Source of the DNA: Cycloclasticus sp.
Lineage (GTDB): Bacteria > Pseudomonadota > Gammaproteobacteria > Methylococcales > Cycloclasticaceae
Reading direction: 5' to 3'
DNA length: 40,205 nt
Assembly (NCBI GenBank): GCA_012959695.1
Contig: DUCS01000008.1
Coordinates: 1 to 40,205 of the forward strand
How positions within the stretch are numbered: the stretch's first letter is position 1; every line of letters starts with the position of its first letter. Of this stretch, positions 17,840 through 26,475 are shown piece by piece. The position numbers were made by a program, and so were the translations under genes. Below the pieces are notes generated by a model, which searched no databases, was not told where the DNA came from, and saw nothing but the letters and a program-made list of their open reading frames with translations.

Positions 17840-18106
17840 ATGAAGAAATCACGTTATACCGACAGTCAAATCCTGTCTATTTTGAAACAAAATGAAGCTG
17901 GCGCAACCGTTCCAGACTTATGTCGCGAACACGGCATGAGTACGGCGACGTTTTATAAATGGCGCTCTAAGTATGGCGGTATGGATGCATCGCTTATGAA
18001 GCGTATGAAGGAGCTAGAAGATGAAAATCGGCGTCTCAAAAAGATGTACGCTGAAGAAAAGCTAAAGGCTGAAATCGTAAAGGAAGCACTCGAAAAAAAG
18101 TGGTGA
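17840..18106 (+). CDS. IS3-family OrfA (HTH DNA-binding protein)
   Basis: The 88-residue OrfA has an N-terminal helix-turn-helix of the HTH_Tnp_1 type (about 5-45, SDSQILSIL-like start and HGMSTATFYKWRSKYGGM) and a C-terminal leucine-rich coiled coil (about 50-85). It binds the inverted repeats and limits transposition. A GGAG site precedes the ATG. The 3' end carries the A_AAA_AAG slippery heptamer that lets about some fraction of ribosomes shift -1 into orfB to make the OrfAB transposase. Confidence 0.93.
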   Translation: MKKSRYTDSQILSILKQNEAGATVPDLCREHGMSTATFYKWRSKYGGMDASLMKRMKELEDENRRLKKMYAEEKLKAEIVKEALEKKW

Positions 18107-18131
18107 AGCCATCTCATCGACGTGAGATGGC
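18094..18131 (+). promoter_or_regulatory. Programmed -1 frameshift signal of the IS
   Basis: The heptamer A AAA AAG at 18094-18100 is in the correct OrfA phase. After a 7-base spacer comes a perfect 9-bp stem (GCCATCTCA at 18108-18116 with TGAGATGGC at 18123-18131) and a 6-base loop. Slippery site plus downstream stem-loop is the known IS3-family arrangement for making the OrfAB fusion. Confidence 0.9.
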
Positions 18132-18924
18132 GCAACGCGCCAACACCGAATTTGGTTCTTCAATACGTGTTAGCTGCTGCGCTTTTGGCATCAGCGAGAC
18201 CTGTTATCGCTACCAAGCTAAATTATCGACTGAAAACGATGAAATAGCTGATTGGTTACTGAGATTGAGCGTTACTCATAAGCGCTGGGGCTTTGGGCTA
18301 TGCTTTTTATATCTTCGTAACATCAAAGGCTACGGGTGGAATCATAAACGCGTATACCGCATCTACAGGGAGCTTGAATTGAACTTACGCATCAAACCGA
18401 AACGCCGTATTAAAAGAGATAAGCCAGAAGCACTGAGCGTTCCTGAGGCCATCAATCAAGTTTGGTCGATGGATTTCATGAGTGACACATTAAATGATGG
18501 CAGAAGTATTCGTACCTTCAATGTTATTGATGACTTTAACCGCGAAGGACTAGGTATAGATGTTGATCTTTCATTACCAAGCGCCAGGGTTATTCGGTCG
18601 TTGGAACAAATCATCGAGTGGCGAGGAAAACCATCAGCTATACGTTGTGACAATGGCCCGGAATATATCAGCCAATCATTGAAAGACTGGACGATAAAAC
18701 AGCAAATAACTTTGCTCTATATTCAACCTGGCAAGCCTACTCAAAATGCATATATTGAGCGATTTAATCGAACGGCCAGGCATGAATGGTTAGATTTACA
18801 TCTGTTTGAGTCTATTGAGCAAGCTCAATTATTGGCCACACAGTGGCTTTGGTCGTACAATAATGAACGTCCGCATACAGCAATTGGAGGCATACCGCCC
18901 AGGCAGCTACTGAATGCGGCTTAA
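18100..18924 (+). CDS. IS3-family OrfB (DDE integrase-core transposase)
   Basis: The 274-residue rve-type integrase core starts at a GTG inside orfA and is normally made as OrfAB by -1 frameshifting. The catalytic triad is visible as D in VWSMDFMSD, D in AIRCDNGPEY and E in AYIERFNRTAR. The C-terminal YNNERPHTAIGGIPP stretch is standard. Length and motifs are intact, so the enzyme is probably functional. Confidence 0.94.
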   Translation: MVKPSHRREMAQRANTEFGSSIRVSCCAFGISETCYRYQAKLSTENDEIADWLLRLSVTHKRWGFGLCFLYLRNIKGYGWNHKRVYRIYRELELNLRIKPKRRIKRDKPEALSVPEAINQVWSMDFMSDTLNDGRSIRTFNVIDDFNREGLGIDVDLSLPSARVIRSLEQIIEWRGKPSAIRCDNGPEYISQSLKDWTIKQQITLLYIQPGKPTQNAYIERFNRTARHEWLDLHLFESIEQAQLLATQWLWSYNNERPHTAIGGIPPRQLLNAA

Positions 18925-18926
18925 TC

Positions 18927-18963
18927 TCTGCTTTTAACTCCGGTTGTTAATGGGGGGATTACA
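18927..18963. repeat. IS right terminal inverted repeat
   Basis: This is the reverse-complement partner of 17771-17808. It ends GGGGGGATTACA, and the CTTT target duplicate follows directly. Confidence 0.85.
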
Positions 18964-18967
18964 CTTT
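18964..18967. repeat. Target-site duplication CTTT, right copy
   Basis: This is the second copy of the 4-bp duplication. Removing the IS and one copy joins the host frame exactly. Confidence 0.8.
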
Positions 18968-19104
18968 CGTTTGCACACGAAGCGATAAAAGAGCTTCAAG
19001 ATCGGCATAAAGAAACAATGACTGAATTAAAAAACACCAATGACTCGCTGGCTGAACGCAGCACTCTATTGGAAAAAATTCAGCAGTTACTCCCTAAAAG
19101 TTAA
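18968..19104 (+). pseudogene. MinD/FlhG-like ATPase, C-terminal tail cut off by the IS
   Basis: After conceptual removal of the IS and one CTTT copy, the host frame runs ctt-tcg-ttt-gca and continues for 45 codons to TAA at 19102-19104. The tail is rich in E, K, L and Q (AIKELQDRHKE, LEKIQQLLPKS), so it looks like a coiled coil. Without its own start it is not translated in its native form. A T6 run at about 19126 after a weak GC-rich hairpin may be the old terminator. Confidence 0.85.
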
Positions 19105-19140
19105 AATTGTAGGGCCGCACGCCTCTTTTTTGAACGCTAA

Positions 19141-19917
19141 CTAACGGTTGAATAATGTATCGTAATTGGCTGCGCTGATAGCGGCTATCTTTGATAGCGG
19201 CACTCCTCTCAATTCCGCCATTTTTTCAGCCACGTACTTAACGTAGTTCGGGTAATTCGGCTTTCCTCTCTTAGGAACTGGCGCAAGATACGGCGAGTCG
19301 GTCTCTATCAAAAACCTATCATCAGGGACTTTTTGTGCCACTTCTTGCACTTGCTTGGCGTTTTTAAATGTCACAATGCCAGAAAAGGAGATATAGAAAC
19401 CTAAATCTAAGGCTTTTTTCGCCATGTCCCAATCTTCAGTAAAACAGTGCAGAACACCGCCTGCTTCACCTGCAGACTCTTCTTGCATTATTTTAATCGT
19501 GTCATTTTTTGCATCGCGGGTATGGATAATAATCGGTTTATTTGTTAGCTTTGCCGCTGTTATATGATTCCTAAAACGTTGTTGCTGACAATCAAGGTCT
19601 GCAACATCTCCAAGCCGAAAATAATCCAGCCCCGTTTCCCCAATCGCTATGGCGCTATCGCGTAAAGCCACGTCAACCAACTCATTAACACTTGGGTCAT
19701 GCCCTTCTGTCTCATTAGGGTGTACGCCAATAGAAATGGAAATATTTTTATGCTCCGCGACCAAATCACGCATGGCAGGATACGCTTCCCAATCAATTGA
19801 AACACATAACATATGATCCAATAAGTCAGCTTTTGTTGCGTTTAAATACTCACCAACATCATTAGAGTATGGCGTTAGATCAACACGATCTAAATGGCAA
19901 TGTGAATCAATAAACAT
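19141..19917 (-). CDS. tatD: TatD-family metal-dependent DNase
   Basis: The 258-residue TIM-barrel hydrolase has the family metal ligands: HCHLD at 5-9, GETGLDYFR near 93-101, HTRDA near 130, HCFTE near 155 and ETDSPYLAP near 205. It is a 3'-5' exonuclease/deoxyribonuclease of the TatD/YcfH type. As in E. coli (ycfH), it lies downstream of tmk-holB. A good GGAG site precedes the ATG. A terminator at 19935-19955 separates it from pilZ, so it may have its own promoter or rely on read-through. Confidence 0.95.
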   Translation of the reverse strand: MFIDSHCHLDRVDLTPYSNDVGEYLNATKADLLDHMLCVSIDWEAYPAMRDLVAEHKNISISIGVHPNETEGHDPSVNELVDVALRDSAIAIGETGLDYFRLGDVADLDCQQQRFRNHITAAKLTNKPIIIHTRDAKNDTIKIMQEESAGEAGGVLHCFTEDWDMAKKALDLGFYISFSGIVTFKNAKQVQEVAQKVPDDRFLIETDSPYLAPVPKRGKPNYPNYVKYVAEKMAELRGVPLSKIAAISAANYDTLFNR

Positions 19918-19934
19918 GTTTTCTCCGTTCTAAT

Positions 19935-19955
19935 AAAAAACGGCCCTTAAGGCCG
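19935..19955 (-). terminator. Intrinsic terminator between pilZ and tatD
   Basis: On the minus strand CGGCC and GGCCG form a 5-bp GC stem with a TTAAG loop followed by TTTTTT. It marks the likely main end of the long fab-to-pilZ transcript. Confidence 0.8.
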
Positions 19956-19980
19956 CTTAATAACGACTGGCACAGCATGA

Positions 19981-20337
19981 CTACATTGTGTGAGTCGGTC
20001 TACCTGTTTCTAAAGAACCCGCTAAATACATCTCAATTTTATTACGTGCCGCTCCGCCATCTTGGTCGTTAAACTGCACACCAACACCATTAGAACGCGA
20101 ACCCTCAGCACCCATCGGTGTTATCCAAATAATAGTACCTGCAACGGGTATACGCTCTGCTTCGCCCATTAAACTCAGCAACATGAACACCTCGTCACCT
20201 AAGTTATATTTTTTATGTGTTGGAATAAATAAGCCGCCACCTTCAACATAATCCATATAGGCCGCGTATAGCGCATTTTAATCTTTTATCGTTAACGATA
20301 AAATTCCCTGCCGTGCTTCATTTCCCTTCGTACTCAT
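19981..20337 (-). pseudogene. PilZ-domain protein with an in-frame TAA at codon 20
   Basis: The full gene would start at ATG 20337 and give 118 residues, the normal length for the stand-alone PilZ protein found after holB in gammaproteobacteria. The first 19 codons read like the family N-terminus (RQGILSLTIKD), then TAA at 20280-20278 replaces what is usually a lysine codon, and the frame continues with NALYAAYM, YVEGGGLFIPT and GVGVQFND. A shorter product could start at the ATG at 20256 (91 residues), lacking the first beta strand. PilZ proteins of this group act in type IV pilus assembly, some through c-di-GMP; the RxxxR motif is not evident here. It is either a true nonsense mutation or a base error. 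Confidence 0.85.
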
Positions 20338-20339
20338 AT

Positions 20340-21329
20340 TTAAACCTTTCGTTTAATCGTTAGCGAATAGCACTCTATCGCAAAATCTTCTAACAATAAT
20401 TGTTGATTCAATTGACTAGATTCTAAGTTAATTAACTGAGCCAGTTTATCTAATAAATCGTGAATGTTCTTTAAGTGTAGCTTTTCTACTAGAACTTTCA
20501 AGTCATCCTTTAAATCTGGGTTTATCAAATGTAAGTTTTTTACATTTGATTCAACTTTAACAGCATCTGTTAACCAAGACATTATCCATTTTAAGGCAGG
20601 AAGATTTTTTAACCCAATACATTTTTCAGCGAACAATAAAGGGTCAAGTTGGCCATTTAACATCGCCATGAAGTCTCTAAATATTCCCACCCTAACGGCT
20701 AAAGCTTCTTTCTTCCATAAATCATAAGCCAACAATGGTAGATGATTGGACAAATTCAAGTATTGCTCGGCTTGATTGCAACCTTCCGCTTCCAACCATA
20801 ATTTAGCTTTCGACAAATCAATATCTTTTACCGTAATCAACTGACAACGGCTGCGAATAGTCGCTGAAATTTTCGATGCTTTCTCCGCAATCAAAACCAA
20901 ACAGGTATTGTCGCTCGGCTCTTCCAACGTTTTCAATAAGCTATTAGATGCTTGATGCAGCATCGCGTCAGCAGGGTCAATAATCACCATACGAGGCTTT
21001 GCATATTGATTGCTGAGTGCTAATGATTCAATTAACTCGCGTATCACATCAATTTTTATGCTCTTTTTACCTTCTTCAGGCTCGATATGAAAAAAATCTG
21101 GATAGTTACCTGCATTGAATAATAAGCACGATTCACATACGCCACATGCCATACCGCTAGTTGTCACTGACAGACAAATAGTCCGTTGTGAAAAAGCCGT
21201 CGCAAAAGCCGATAAACCGAGCGCTTTATCGCCCACTAACATCAACGCGCTAGGTAGCCTATCTTGCTGTTGATAGCGTGACAACTTATCCCAATAAGCC
21301 TGTAACCACGGATAACCAATATTATCCAT
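20340..21329 (-). CDS. holB: DNA polymerase III subunit delta'
   Basis: The 329-residue clamp-loader subunit of the AAA+ fold has the zinc-module cysteines in CGVCESC (about 62-68) and the conserved HIEPEE, VIIDPADAM, NSLLKTLEEPS and TIRSRCQ (SRC) motifs. The Walker A is degenerate, as normal for delta'. It loads the beta clamp with delta and tau/gamma. The start overlaps the tmk stop by 8 bp, so the two are translationally coupled, and pilZ follows 2 bp after its stop. Confidence 0.95.
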   Translation of the reverse strand: MDNIGYPWLQAYWDKLSRYQQQDRLPSALMLVGDKALGLSAFATAFSQRTICLSVTTSGMACGVCESCLLFNAGNYPDFFHIEPEEGKKSIKIDVIRELIESLALSNQYAKPRMVIIDPADAMLHQASNSLLKTLEEPSDNTCLVLIAEKASKISATIRSRCQLITVKDIDLSKAKLWLEAEGCNQAEQYLNLSNHLPLLAYDLWKKEALAVRVGIFRDFMAMLNGQLDPLLFAEKCIGLKNLPALKWIMSWLTDAVKVESNVKNLHLINPDLKDDLKVLVEKLHLKNIHDLLDKLAQLINLESSQLNQQLLLEDFAIECYSLTIKRKV

Positions 21330-21954
21330 GCGTTAGCAACAACTCGTCTAAATGTGTCGCAATACTTTGCTGCACTTGTTCAATGGACTGCGAGGCATCA
21401 ACCACACAAAACCGCTTGGGTTCCGCTGCCGCTCTATCCAAATAGACCCGTCTAACATCTTCGAAAAAGGCCTGCTTTTCCGATTCAAAACGATCCGGTT
21501 CACTTCGACTGGCCGCTCGCTGCAAACCAATCTCAACCGATAAATCAAGCAACACCGTTTTATCAGGCCTTAAGTCCTTTTGAACAAACTGTTCTACCCA
21601 AGCAATGTCTGTCATGTTGAAATGACGACCGCCGCCTTGATATGCGTATGTCGCATCAGTAAAGCGGTCACATACAACCCATTTACCCGCCGCTAATGCC
21701 GGTTTAATCACCTCTTTTAAGTGTTGCGCACGCGCGGCAAACATCAATAAGAGTTCAGACTCATCGCATAAAGACTCATCATGATGATTTAACAACAAGC
21801 CTCTGATTTCTTCTGATATCGCCGTTCCACCAGGCTCTCTAGTGGTAATAATCGCTTTACCGGCTTTCTCTAAGTAGTCGGCAATAAAGTTTAAGTTAGT
21901 TGTTTTACCAACGCCTTCAACGCCTTCTAACGTTAAAAATTGTCCTGTTTTCAT
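21322..21954 (-). CDS. tmk: Thymidylate kinase
   Basis: The 210-residue kinase phosphorylates dTMP to dTDP. The P-loop EGVEGVGKTT (10-19), the REPGGT motif (about 40) and DRFTDATYAYQGGGR (about 94-108) are intact. The arginine-poor P-loop with a downstream lid is of the E. coli class. It lies 2 bp after mltG and overlaps holB. Confidence 0.97.
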   Translation of the reverse strand: MKTGQFLTLEGVEGVGKTTNLNFIADYLEKAGKAIITTREPGGTAISEEIRGLLLNHHDESLCDESELLLMFAARAQHLKEVIKPALAAGKWVVCDRFTDATYAYQGGGRHFNMTDIAWVEQFVQKDLRPDKTVLLDLSVEIGLQRAASRSEPDRFESEKQAFFEDVRRVYLDRAAAEPKRFCVVDASQSIEQVQQSIATHLDELLLTHG

Positions 21955-21956
21955 TA

Positions 21957-22955
21957 TTATTTATTCCGCTGGTATTTATCGACTGCTGCATTATGTTGCT
22001 TCAATGTTTCTGAAAACACGTGTGTACCACCACCGTTGGCGACAAAGTACAACTTCTTCGTTTCTTGAGGATGTAAAACGGCCTGTATAGATGCCTTCCC
22101 CGGCATAGCAATCGGTGTAGGTGGCAAGCCGTATCGTGTGTAAGTATTGTAAGGTGTATCTTGGCGTAAATCTCGGAACCTTATGTCGTCTTTATAGTTT
22201 TCACCCATACCATATATCACGGTAGGGTCAGTTTGCAGCTTCATACCGATTTCAAGCCGTTGTATAAACACGCCAGCTATCAGCTCTCGCTCAGACGCTG
22301 CACCTGTTTCTTTTTCAACAATTGATGCCAAAGTAAGCGCTTGGTATACGTTTTTTATCACCGCCTTATTCTCTCTTTTAAGCCAAGCTGAATTAACAAA
22401 AACCTGCATTGCACGATACGCACGTTTAATTAACGCTGCATCCGTTGTGTTTTTGATGAAAAAATACGTTTCAGGCAATAATAGGCCTTCTAAATGTTGT
22501 TCCGGAATATTCAATAACTCTAAATATGTCGCCATATCTGCATTCTCTGGAAGCGTTTTTTGAAGCGCTGGGTGTTGTTGAATGTCCGTTAGTAAGTCTT
22601 TGAAGGTCTGGCCTTCGATAATGGTGATCGCGTATTGATTAACTTTACCTTTAACCAAAAAACCTAAAATTTGCACCTGTGTTAAGCCAGGAGAAAATTC
22701 ATATTCGCCCGCCTGTATCTTATTCGCAGCACCTTCAAAACGAACCAGCCATTTGAACCAACGCCCATCGACCACTGATTTTTCCTCAAGCATCGAAATA
22801 ATTTGGTTTAGGTTTTTCCCTTTATCAATGCTCACAACAACCGAACCCATCTCATCCGTAATATACGAATCATTAATTGAGTCCTGATACAGCATCCAAA
22901 ACCAGCCTATCGATAAGCTACTAACAATTATAGTTAAGGCAATTAAACGTCTCAT
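21957..22955 (-). CDS. mltG: Endolytic murein transglycosylase MltG (YceG-like)
   Basis: The 332-residue protein has an N-terminal membrane anchor (about 4-23), a LysM-like part and the YceG catalytic domain. The catalytic glutamate is E214 in ASIVEKETG, matching the known E218 of E. coli. The C-terminal PPTPIAMPG and VANGGGTHVFS motifs are present. It cuts nascent glycan strands and helps set their length. It lies 8 bp after pabC, the standard order. Confidence 0.96.
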   Translation of the reverse strand: MRRLIALTIIVSSLSIGWFWMLYQDSINDSYITDEMGSVVVSIDKGKNLNQIISMLEEKSVVDGRWFKWLVRFEGAANKIQAGEYEFSPGLTQVQILGFLVKGKVNQYAITIIEGQTFKDLLTDIQQHPALQKTLPENADMATYLELLNIPEQHLEGLLLPETYFFIKNTTDAALIKRAYRAMQVFVNSAWLKRENKAVIKNVYQALTLASIVEKETGAASERELIAGVFIQRLEIGMKLQTDPTVIYGMGENYKDDIRFRDLRQDTPYNTYTRYGLPPTPIAMPGKASIQAVLHPQETKKLYFVANGGGTHVFSETLKQHNAAVDKYQRNK

Positions 22956-22963
22956 ATGTTTCG

Positions 22964-23803
22964 TTATGTTTGTTGTTGCATGGCCGTTAGAACGCTATCT
23001 AAAGCCCATTGCGCGCGTGACGTTTCATTTTCATACATCGTCGTTCCATCTATTGATAGTTCGGTTACTGAACGAATAGGCATGAGACTATTTGTCACGA
23101 ATACTTCATCCGCATCCTTTATATCATTCAGCGTTAACGCCTCGACCTTACAGACGATCTTATCTGTTTGAGCTTGCTCAATTAACATCTTTCGAATGAC
23201 CCCTGACACGCCACAATTATCGAGGTTAGGTGTTATTAAAATATCATCTTTCACCATAAATAGATTGCTCATAGTGCCTTCAATCACCGCCCCATCTGTA
23301 TCTAACATCAAGCCTTCAACTTGCTCAATTCTTCTAAGCTCTGTTCGCGCCAACACCCGTTCCAATTGATTCAAGTGTTTAATGCCCGCCAATAAAGGTT
23401 GCTTACTCAAGCGAGTTTTACACAAGGTTAAGTTAATTGCTAGCAAGGACGTCGCGATACCTTTATCTGCAGCGCTAAACGAAATAACCCGTGTAACACT
23501 CGGCATATTGGGTGGCAAAAACCCTCTTTCTCCAACTCCTCTGGATAAGATTATTTTTATCACCCCGTATTCATGGTGTCCGATTAATTGAGCAATTTCA
23601 CGTTCAATCAGCCTGATATCAGTGGCAGGAAAACCGAGAACAACGCAGCCTTTTTGCAAACGAGTTAAGTGGGCTGATAAAAAAACAGCATTGCCTGACT
23701 CAACCAAAATGGTCTCAAACAAGCCATCGCCGTATTGAAACCCCCTATCTAGTGGGCTTATCAAGCCATCAGCCTGCCCATTTATTAACATCTTAACTGT
23801 CAT
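22964..23803 (-). CDS. pabC: Aminodeoxychorismate lyase
   Basis: The 279-residue class-IV PLP enzyme splits 4-amino-4-deoxychorismate into p-aminobenzoate and pyruvate for folate. The opening SPLDRGFQYGDGLFETI, the Schiff-base lysine in AGIKHLNQLERVLAR and the EGTMSNLF motif identify it. Its start overlaps the pabB stop by 4 bp (ATGA), showing tight coupling of both steps. Confidence 0.94.
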   Translation of the reverse strand: MTVKMLINGQADGLISPLDRGFQYGDGLFETILVESGNAVFLSAHLTRLQKGCVVLGFPATDIRLIEREIAQLIGHHEYGVIKIILSRGVGERGFLPPNMPSVTRVISFSAADKGIATSLLAINLTLCKTRLSKQPLLAGIKHLNQLERVLARTELRRIEQVEGLMLDTDGAVIEGTMSNLFMVKDDILITPNLDNCGVSGVIRKMLIEQAQTDKIVCKVEALTLNDIKDADEVFVTNSLMPIRSVTELSIDGTTMYENETSRAQWALDSVLTAMQQQT

Positions 23804-25152
23804 ACGATTGTTAGAGCATCTAACAATGCCTTTGCTTTATGCCGAGTTTCTTCTAACTCATTGTCCGCGATTGAATCGGCGACAATACCAGCACCTGTTT
23901 GCAAACTGATCTTTTTACCCGTTATGGTAAACGTTCTAATTAAAATATTTAAATCTAGATCACCATTACGATTAATGTACCCCATTGACCCGGTATACGC
24001 ACCTCTGGGTGTTTTTTCTAACTCTTGAATAATTTCCATACAACGCACTTTAGGGCAGCCTGTAATAGTGCCGCCCGGGAACACTGCTTTAATAACATCC
24101 GACGGCGTTGTATTCGTTAATAATTTGCCACGTACATTTGACACTATATGGTGAACTGCCGCATAAGACTCCAGCGTCATTTTCTCATCAACCACTACCG
24201 TGCCTGTTTGACATACACGACCAAGATCATTCCGAATAAGATCAATCAGCATAATATGTTCGGCATTTTCTTTGGCATTAACCAATAACGCAGCCGCTGA
24301 CTTCTTATCGTCATTCGGATTTTTTTTCCTTGGACGTGTTCCAGCAATTGGCCGCATTTGTACAGCACCCGCATTGCAACTCACCAGACGCTCAGGAGAT
24401 GATGAGCAAATAACGCTATCACCATAGCGCGCTAAGCCTGCGAATGGCGCTGGGTTATGCGCCCTTAGAGATCGATACACATCGAGATAATTAGCCTTAT
24501 CTAGTAACTCGCCAACCCATTGTCTCGACAAGTTAACCTGCAAGGTATCGCCTTCTTTTAAATACGACTTAACCTTTTTAACACCCTCTAGGAAAAGCGT
24601 TGGCGTATCTTCTGTAAGGGACGCTCTCGGTGATGTAACTGCGGTTGGTGCTAGCTTTTGGATATCGGACCAAACTTCCTCTAACCGTTCCTCAGCATGA
24701 ATTTCACAGACAACCCAGCACGTGTTGTCTTTGTGATTTTTAATGATTGCAACGGGAATACGAACGGCACTTGCCACAGGCAACGATGCATCAACGGCAA
24801 GGCTGGAAAGTTTTGGTTCAATGGCACCCGCCAATTCATAACTTAAAAAGACAAACCAACCACCCGTAAAAGGAAAACGTGAATCATGCGTTAGTTCATC
24901 TTCTACCAGCGCCTGATTAAAGGCAGAATCAAACTGTGTAAAGAAGTCTGTATCGCCACCCTTCGACGCTTGTATCACATCACCAGGGTACGCAAATAAA
25001 ATATCAAAGCCCGTAGCCGGCTCACTTAGCTGATGGCTTTCAAGAAGAAAAGGGTAACGCTTTGGATTTAGCGCATGACAAGCCAATAAATCCACATCAA
25101 ACGGAAGTTTTGCTTTTAAAAACGTTCCGCAATGTTGACGAGCCAATCCCAT
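23800..25152 (-). CDS. pabB: Aminodeoxychorismate synthase component I
   Basis: The 450-residue chorismate-binding enzyme converts chorismate and ammonia to aminodeoxychorismate. The C-terminal domain has NLSRQW, SSSPERLVS, ENAEHIMLIDLIRNDLGR and VFPGGTITGCPK. Position 270 is alanine (MRPIAGTRPR), where E. coli PabB has its active-site lysine 274 (PIKGT) and anthranilate synthase TrpE has alanine. The pairing with pabC, the absence of trp genes and the lack of TrpE feedback motifs that I can see favour PabB, but TrpE-like chemistry is possible. It lies 14 bp after fabF. Confidence 0.87.
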   Translation of the reverse strand: MGLARQHCGTFLKAKLPFDVDLLACHALNPKRYPFLLESHQLSEPATGFDILFAYPGDVIQASKGGDTDFFTQFDSAFNQALVEDELTHDSRFPFTGGWFVFLSYELAGAIEPKLSSLAVDASLPVASAVRIPVAIIKNHKDNTCWVVCEIHAEERLEEVWSDIQKLAPTAVTSPRASLTEDTPTLFLEGVKKVKSYLKEGDTLQVNLSRQWVGELLDKANYLDVYRSLRAHNPAPFAGLARYGDSVICSSSPERLVSCNAGAVQMRPIAGTRPRKKNPNDDKKSAAALLVNAKENAEHIMLIDLIRNDLGRVCQTGTVVVDEKMTLESYAAVHHIVSNVRGKLLTNTTPSDVIKAVFPGGTITGCPKVRCMEIIQELEKTPRGAYTGSMGYINRNGDLDLNILIRTFTITGKKISLQTGAGIVADSIADNELEETRHKAKALLDALTIV

Positions 25153-25166
25153 TGGCGATGACTAAT

Positions 25167-26405
25167 CTAGAGTCGCTTAAATACGAGCGTGCCGTTGGTA
25201 CCACCAAACCCAAACGAGTTTGACACCACAACATCAACACCCATTTGGCGCGCTTCATTCGGCACATAATCCAAATCACAATCAGGGTCAGGTGTGAACT
25301 GATTAATGGTTGGAGGCGCAACTTGGTCACGGATAGCCAATACAGAAAACACCGCTTCAGCACCACCAGCAGCACCTAACATATGCCCGGTCATGGACTT
25401 TGTAGAACTCATCGGTACTTTGTAGGCTAAATCACCTAACAAGGTTTTAGCCGCGTGTGTTTCAGCTAAATCACCCGCAGGCGTAGAGGTGCCATGAGCG
25501 TTGATGTAACTGATTTGTTCAGGGTTTAATGATGCGTCTTTTAATGCATTTCGCATACAACGATATGCACCATCACCATTTTTAGATGGCATGGTCATGT
25601 GGAAAGCATCTGAACTCATGCCATAACCAGCCAGTTCTGCATAAATTTTTGCGCCACGTTTTTTGGCGTGCTCATACTCTTCTAGCACTAAAACACCCGC
25701 ACCATCACTTAACACAAAACCGTCACGATCTTTGTCCCAAGGTCGACTGGCTGTTTCCGGAGAATCGTTTCTACGTGATAAAGCACGTGCTGAAGAAAAA
25801 CCACCGTATGATGTCACAGACGTCGCCATTTCAGCGCCACCCGCTACCATCACATCTGCATCACCGTATTGAATGATACGCATCGCATCACCAATGTTAT
25901 GTGCACCCGTAGTACAAGCTGTAACAATGGCAAAATTAGGCCCCTTCAGTCCACGAAGGATAGAAAGATTACCTGAAATCATATTAATAATATTGGATGG
26001 CACAAAGAAAGGTGAGATTTTTCTTGGGCCGCCTTTTTGGAAGCCTTCGAAGCCTGCTTCAATACCAGAGATACCACCAATACCTGCACCAATAGCAACA
26101 CCAATTCGTTCAGCATTTTCATCGGTTACTTCAAGACCAGAATCATCAAGCGCCTGCATACCAGCAGCCACGCCGTAATGAATAAACGGGTCCATTTTTT
26201 TAGCGTCTTTGCGCGACATGTAGTTTTCAACATCAAAATCTTTAACCGCGCCGGCAAACTTTGATGGAAAGTTACTTGTATCAAATCGAGTGATGGGCCC
26301 AATACCGCTTTGCCCATCTAAAATGTTTTTCCAAGAATCCACTACGTTTCCACCAACCGGTGACAACAAACCTAACCCTGTAACTACAACTCGACGTTTA
26401 GACAC
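25167..26405 (-). CDS. fabF: 3-oxoacyl-ACP synthase II
   Basis: The 412-residue KAS II condenses malonyl-ACP with acyl-ACP in fatty-acid elongation. The catalytic C164 (TACTTGAHN), the histidines in NAHGTSTP and [15 protein letters not shown], and the [10 protein letters not shown] end are intact. The start is GTG with a GGGGG-type ribosome site upstream. A hairpin at 26429-26460 in the 70-bp gap after acpP probably lowers its expression relative to ACP. Confidence 0.97.
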   Translation of the reverse strand: MSKRRVVVTGLGLLSPVGGNVVDSWKNILDGQSGIGPITRFDTSNFPSKFAGAVKDFDVENYMSRKDAKKMDPFIHYGVAAGMQALDDSGLEVTDENAERIGVAIGAGIGGISGIEAGFEGFQKGGPRKISPFFVPSNIINMISGNLSILRGLKGPNFAIVTACTTGAHNIGDAMRIIQYGDADVMVAGGAEMATSVTSYGGFSSARALSRRNDSPETASRPWDKDRDGFVLSDGAGVLVLEEYEHAKKRGAKIYAELAGYGMSSDAFHMTMPSKNGDGAYRCMRNALKDASLNPEQISYINAHGTSTPAGDLAETHAAKTLLGDLAYKVPMSSTKSMTGHMLGAAGGAEAVFSVLAIRDQVAPPTINQFTPDPDCDLDYVPNEARQMGVDVVVSNSFGFGGTNGTLVFKRL

Positions 26406-26419
26406 AATCTCAACCCCCT

Positions 26420-26460
26420 AAAATAAAACAAGCACGGCCTGCCAAAGCAAGCCGTGCTTG
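26420..26460 (-). terminator. Terminator-like attenuator between acpP and fabF
   Basis: On the minus strand CAAGCACGGC (26460-26451) pairs with GCCGTGCTTG (26438-26429) over a 12-base loop, followed by TTTTATTTT. It would stop a share of transcripts after acpP and let ACP be made in excess over FabF, as is known for other acpP genes. Confidence 0.75.
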
Positions 26461-26475
26461 AAAAAAGCAACTTAA

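Larger units (their letters stand above)
17771..18963 (+). mobile_element. Complete IS3-family insertion sequence, IS407-like
   Basis: The 1193-bp element is bounded by imperfect inverted repeats of about 37-38 bp (17771-17808 and 18927-18963) that begin TGTAATCCCCCCA and end in the complementary GGATTACA. Directly abutting CTTT repeats mark the insertion. Two overlapping reading frames encode OrfA and OrfB with a frameshift signal. The ends, the 4-bp duplication and the OrfA sequence point to the IS407 group of the IS3 family. A TATAAT at 17816-17821 with TCGGCA at 17792-17797 (18-bp spacing) is a possible transposase promoter. Both frames are open, so the element may be active. Confidence 0.93.

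Noticed and set aside
20278-20280. TAA in pilZ as a recoded sense codon.
   Set aside because: Many intact genes in the window (for example ispG, acpP, holB-region genes and rpmF) end with TAA at the expected place, so a changed genetic code is not supported.
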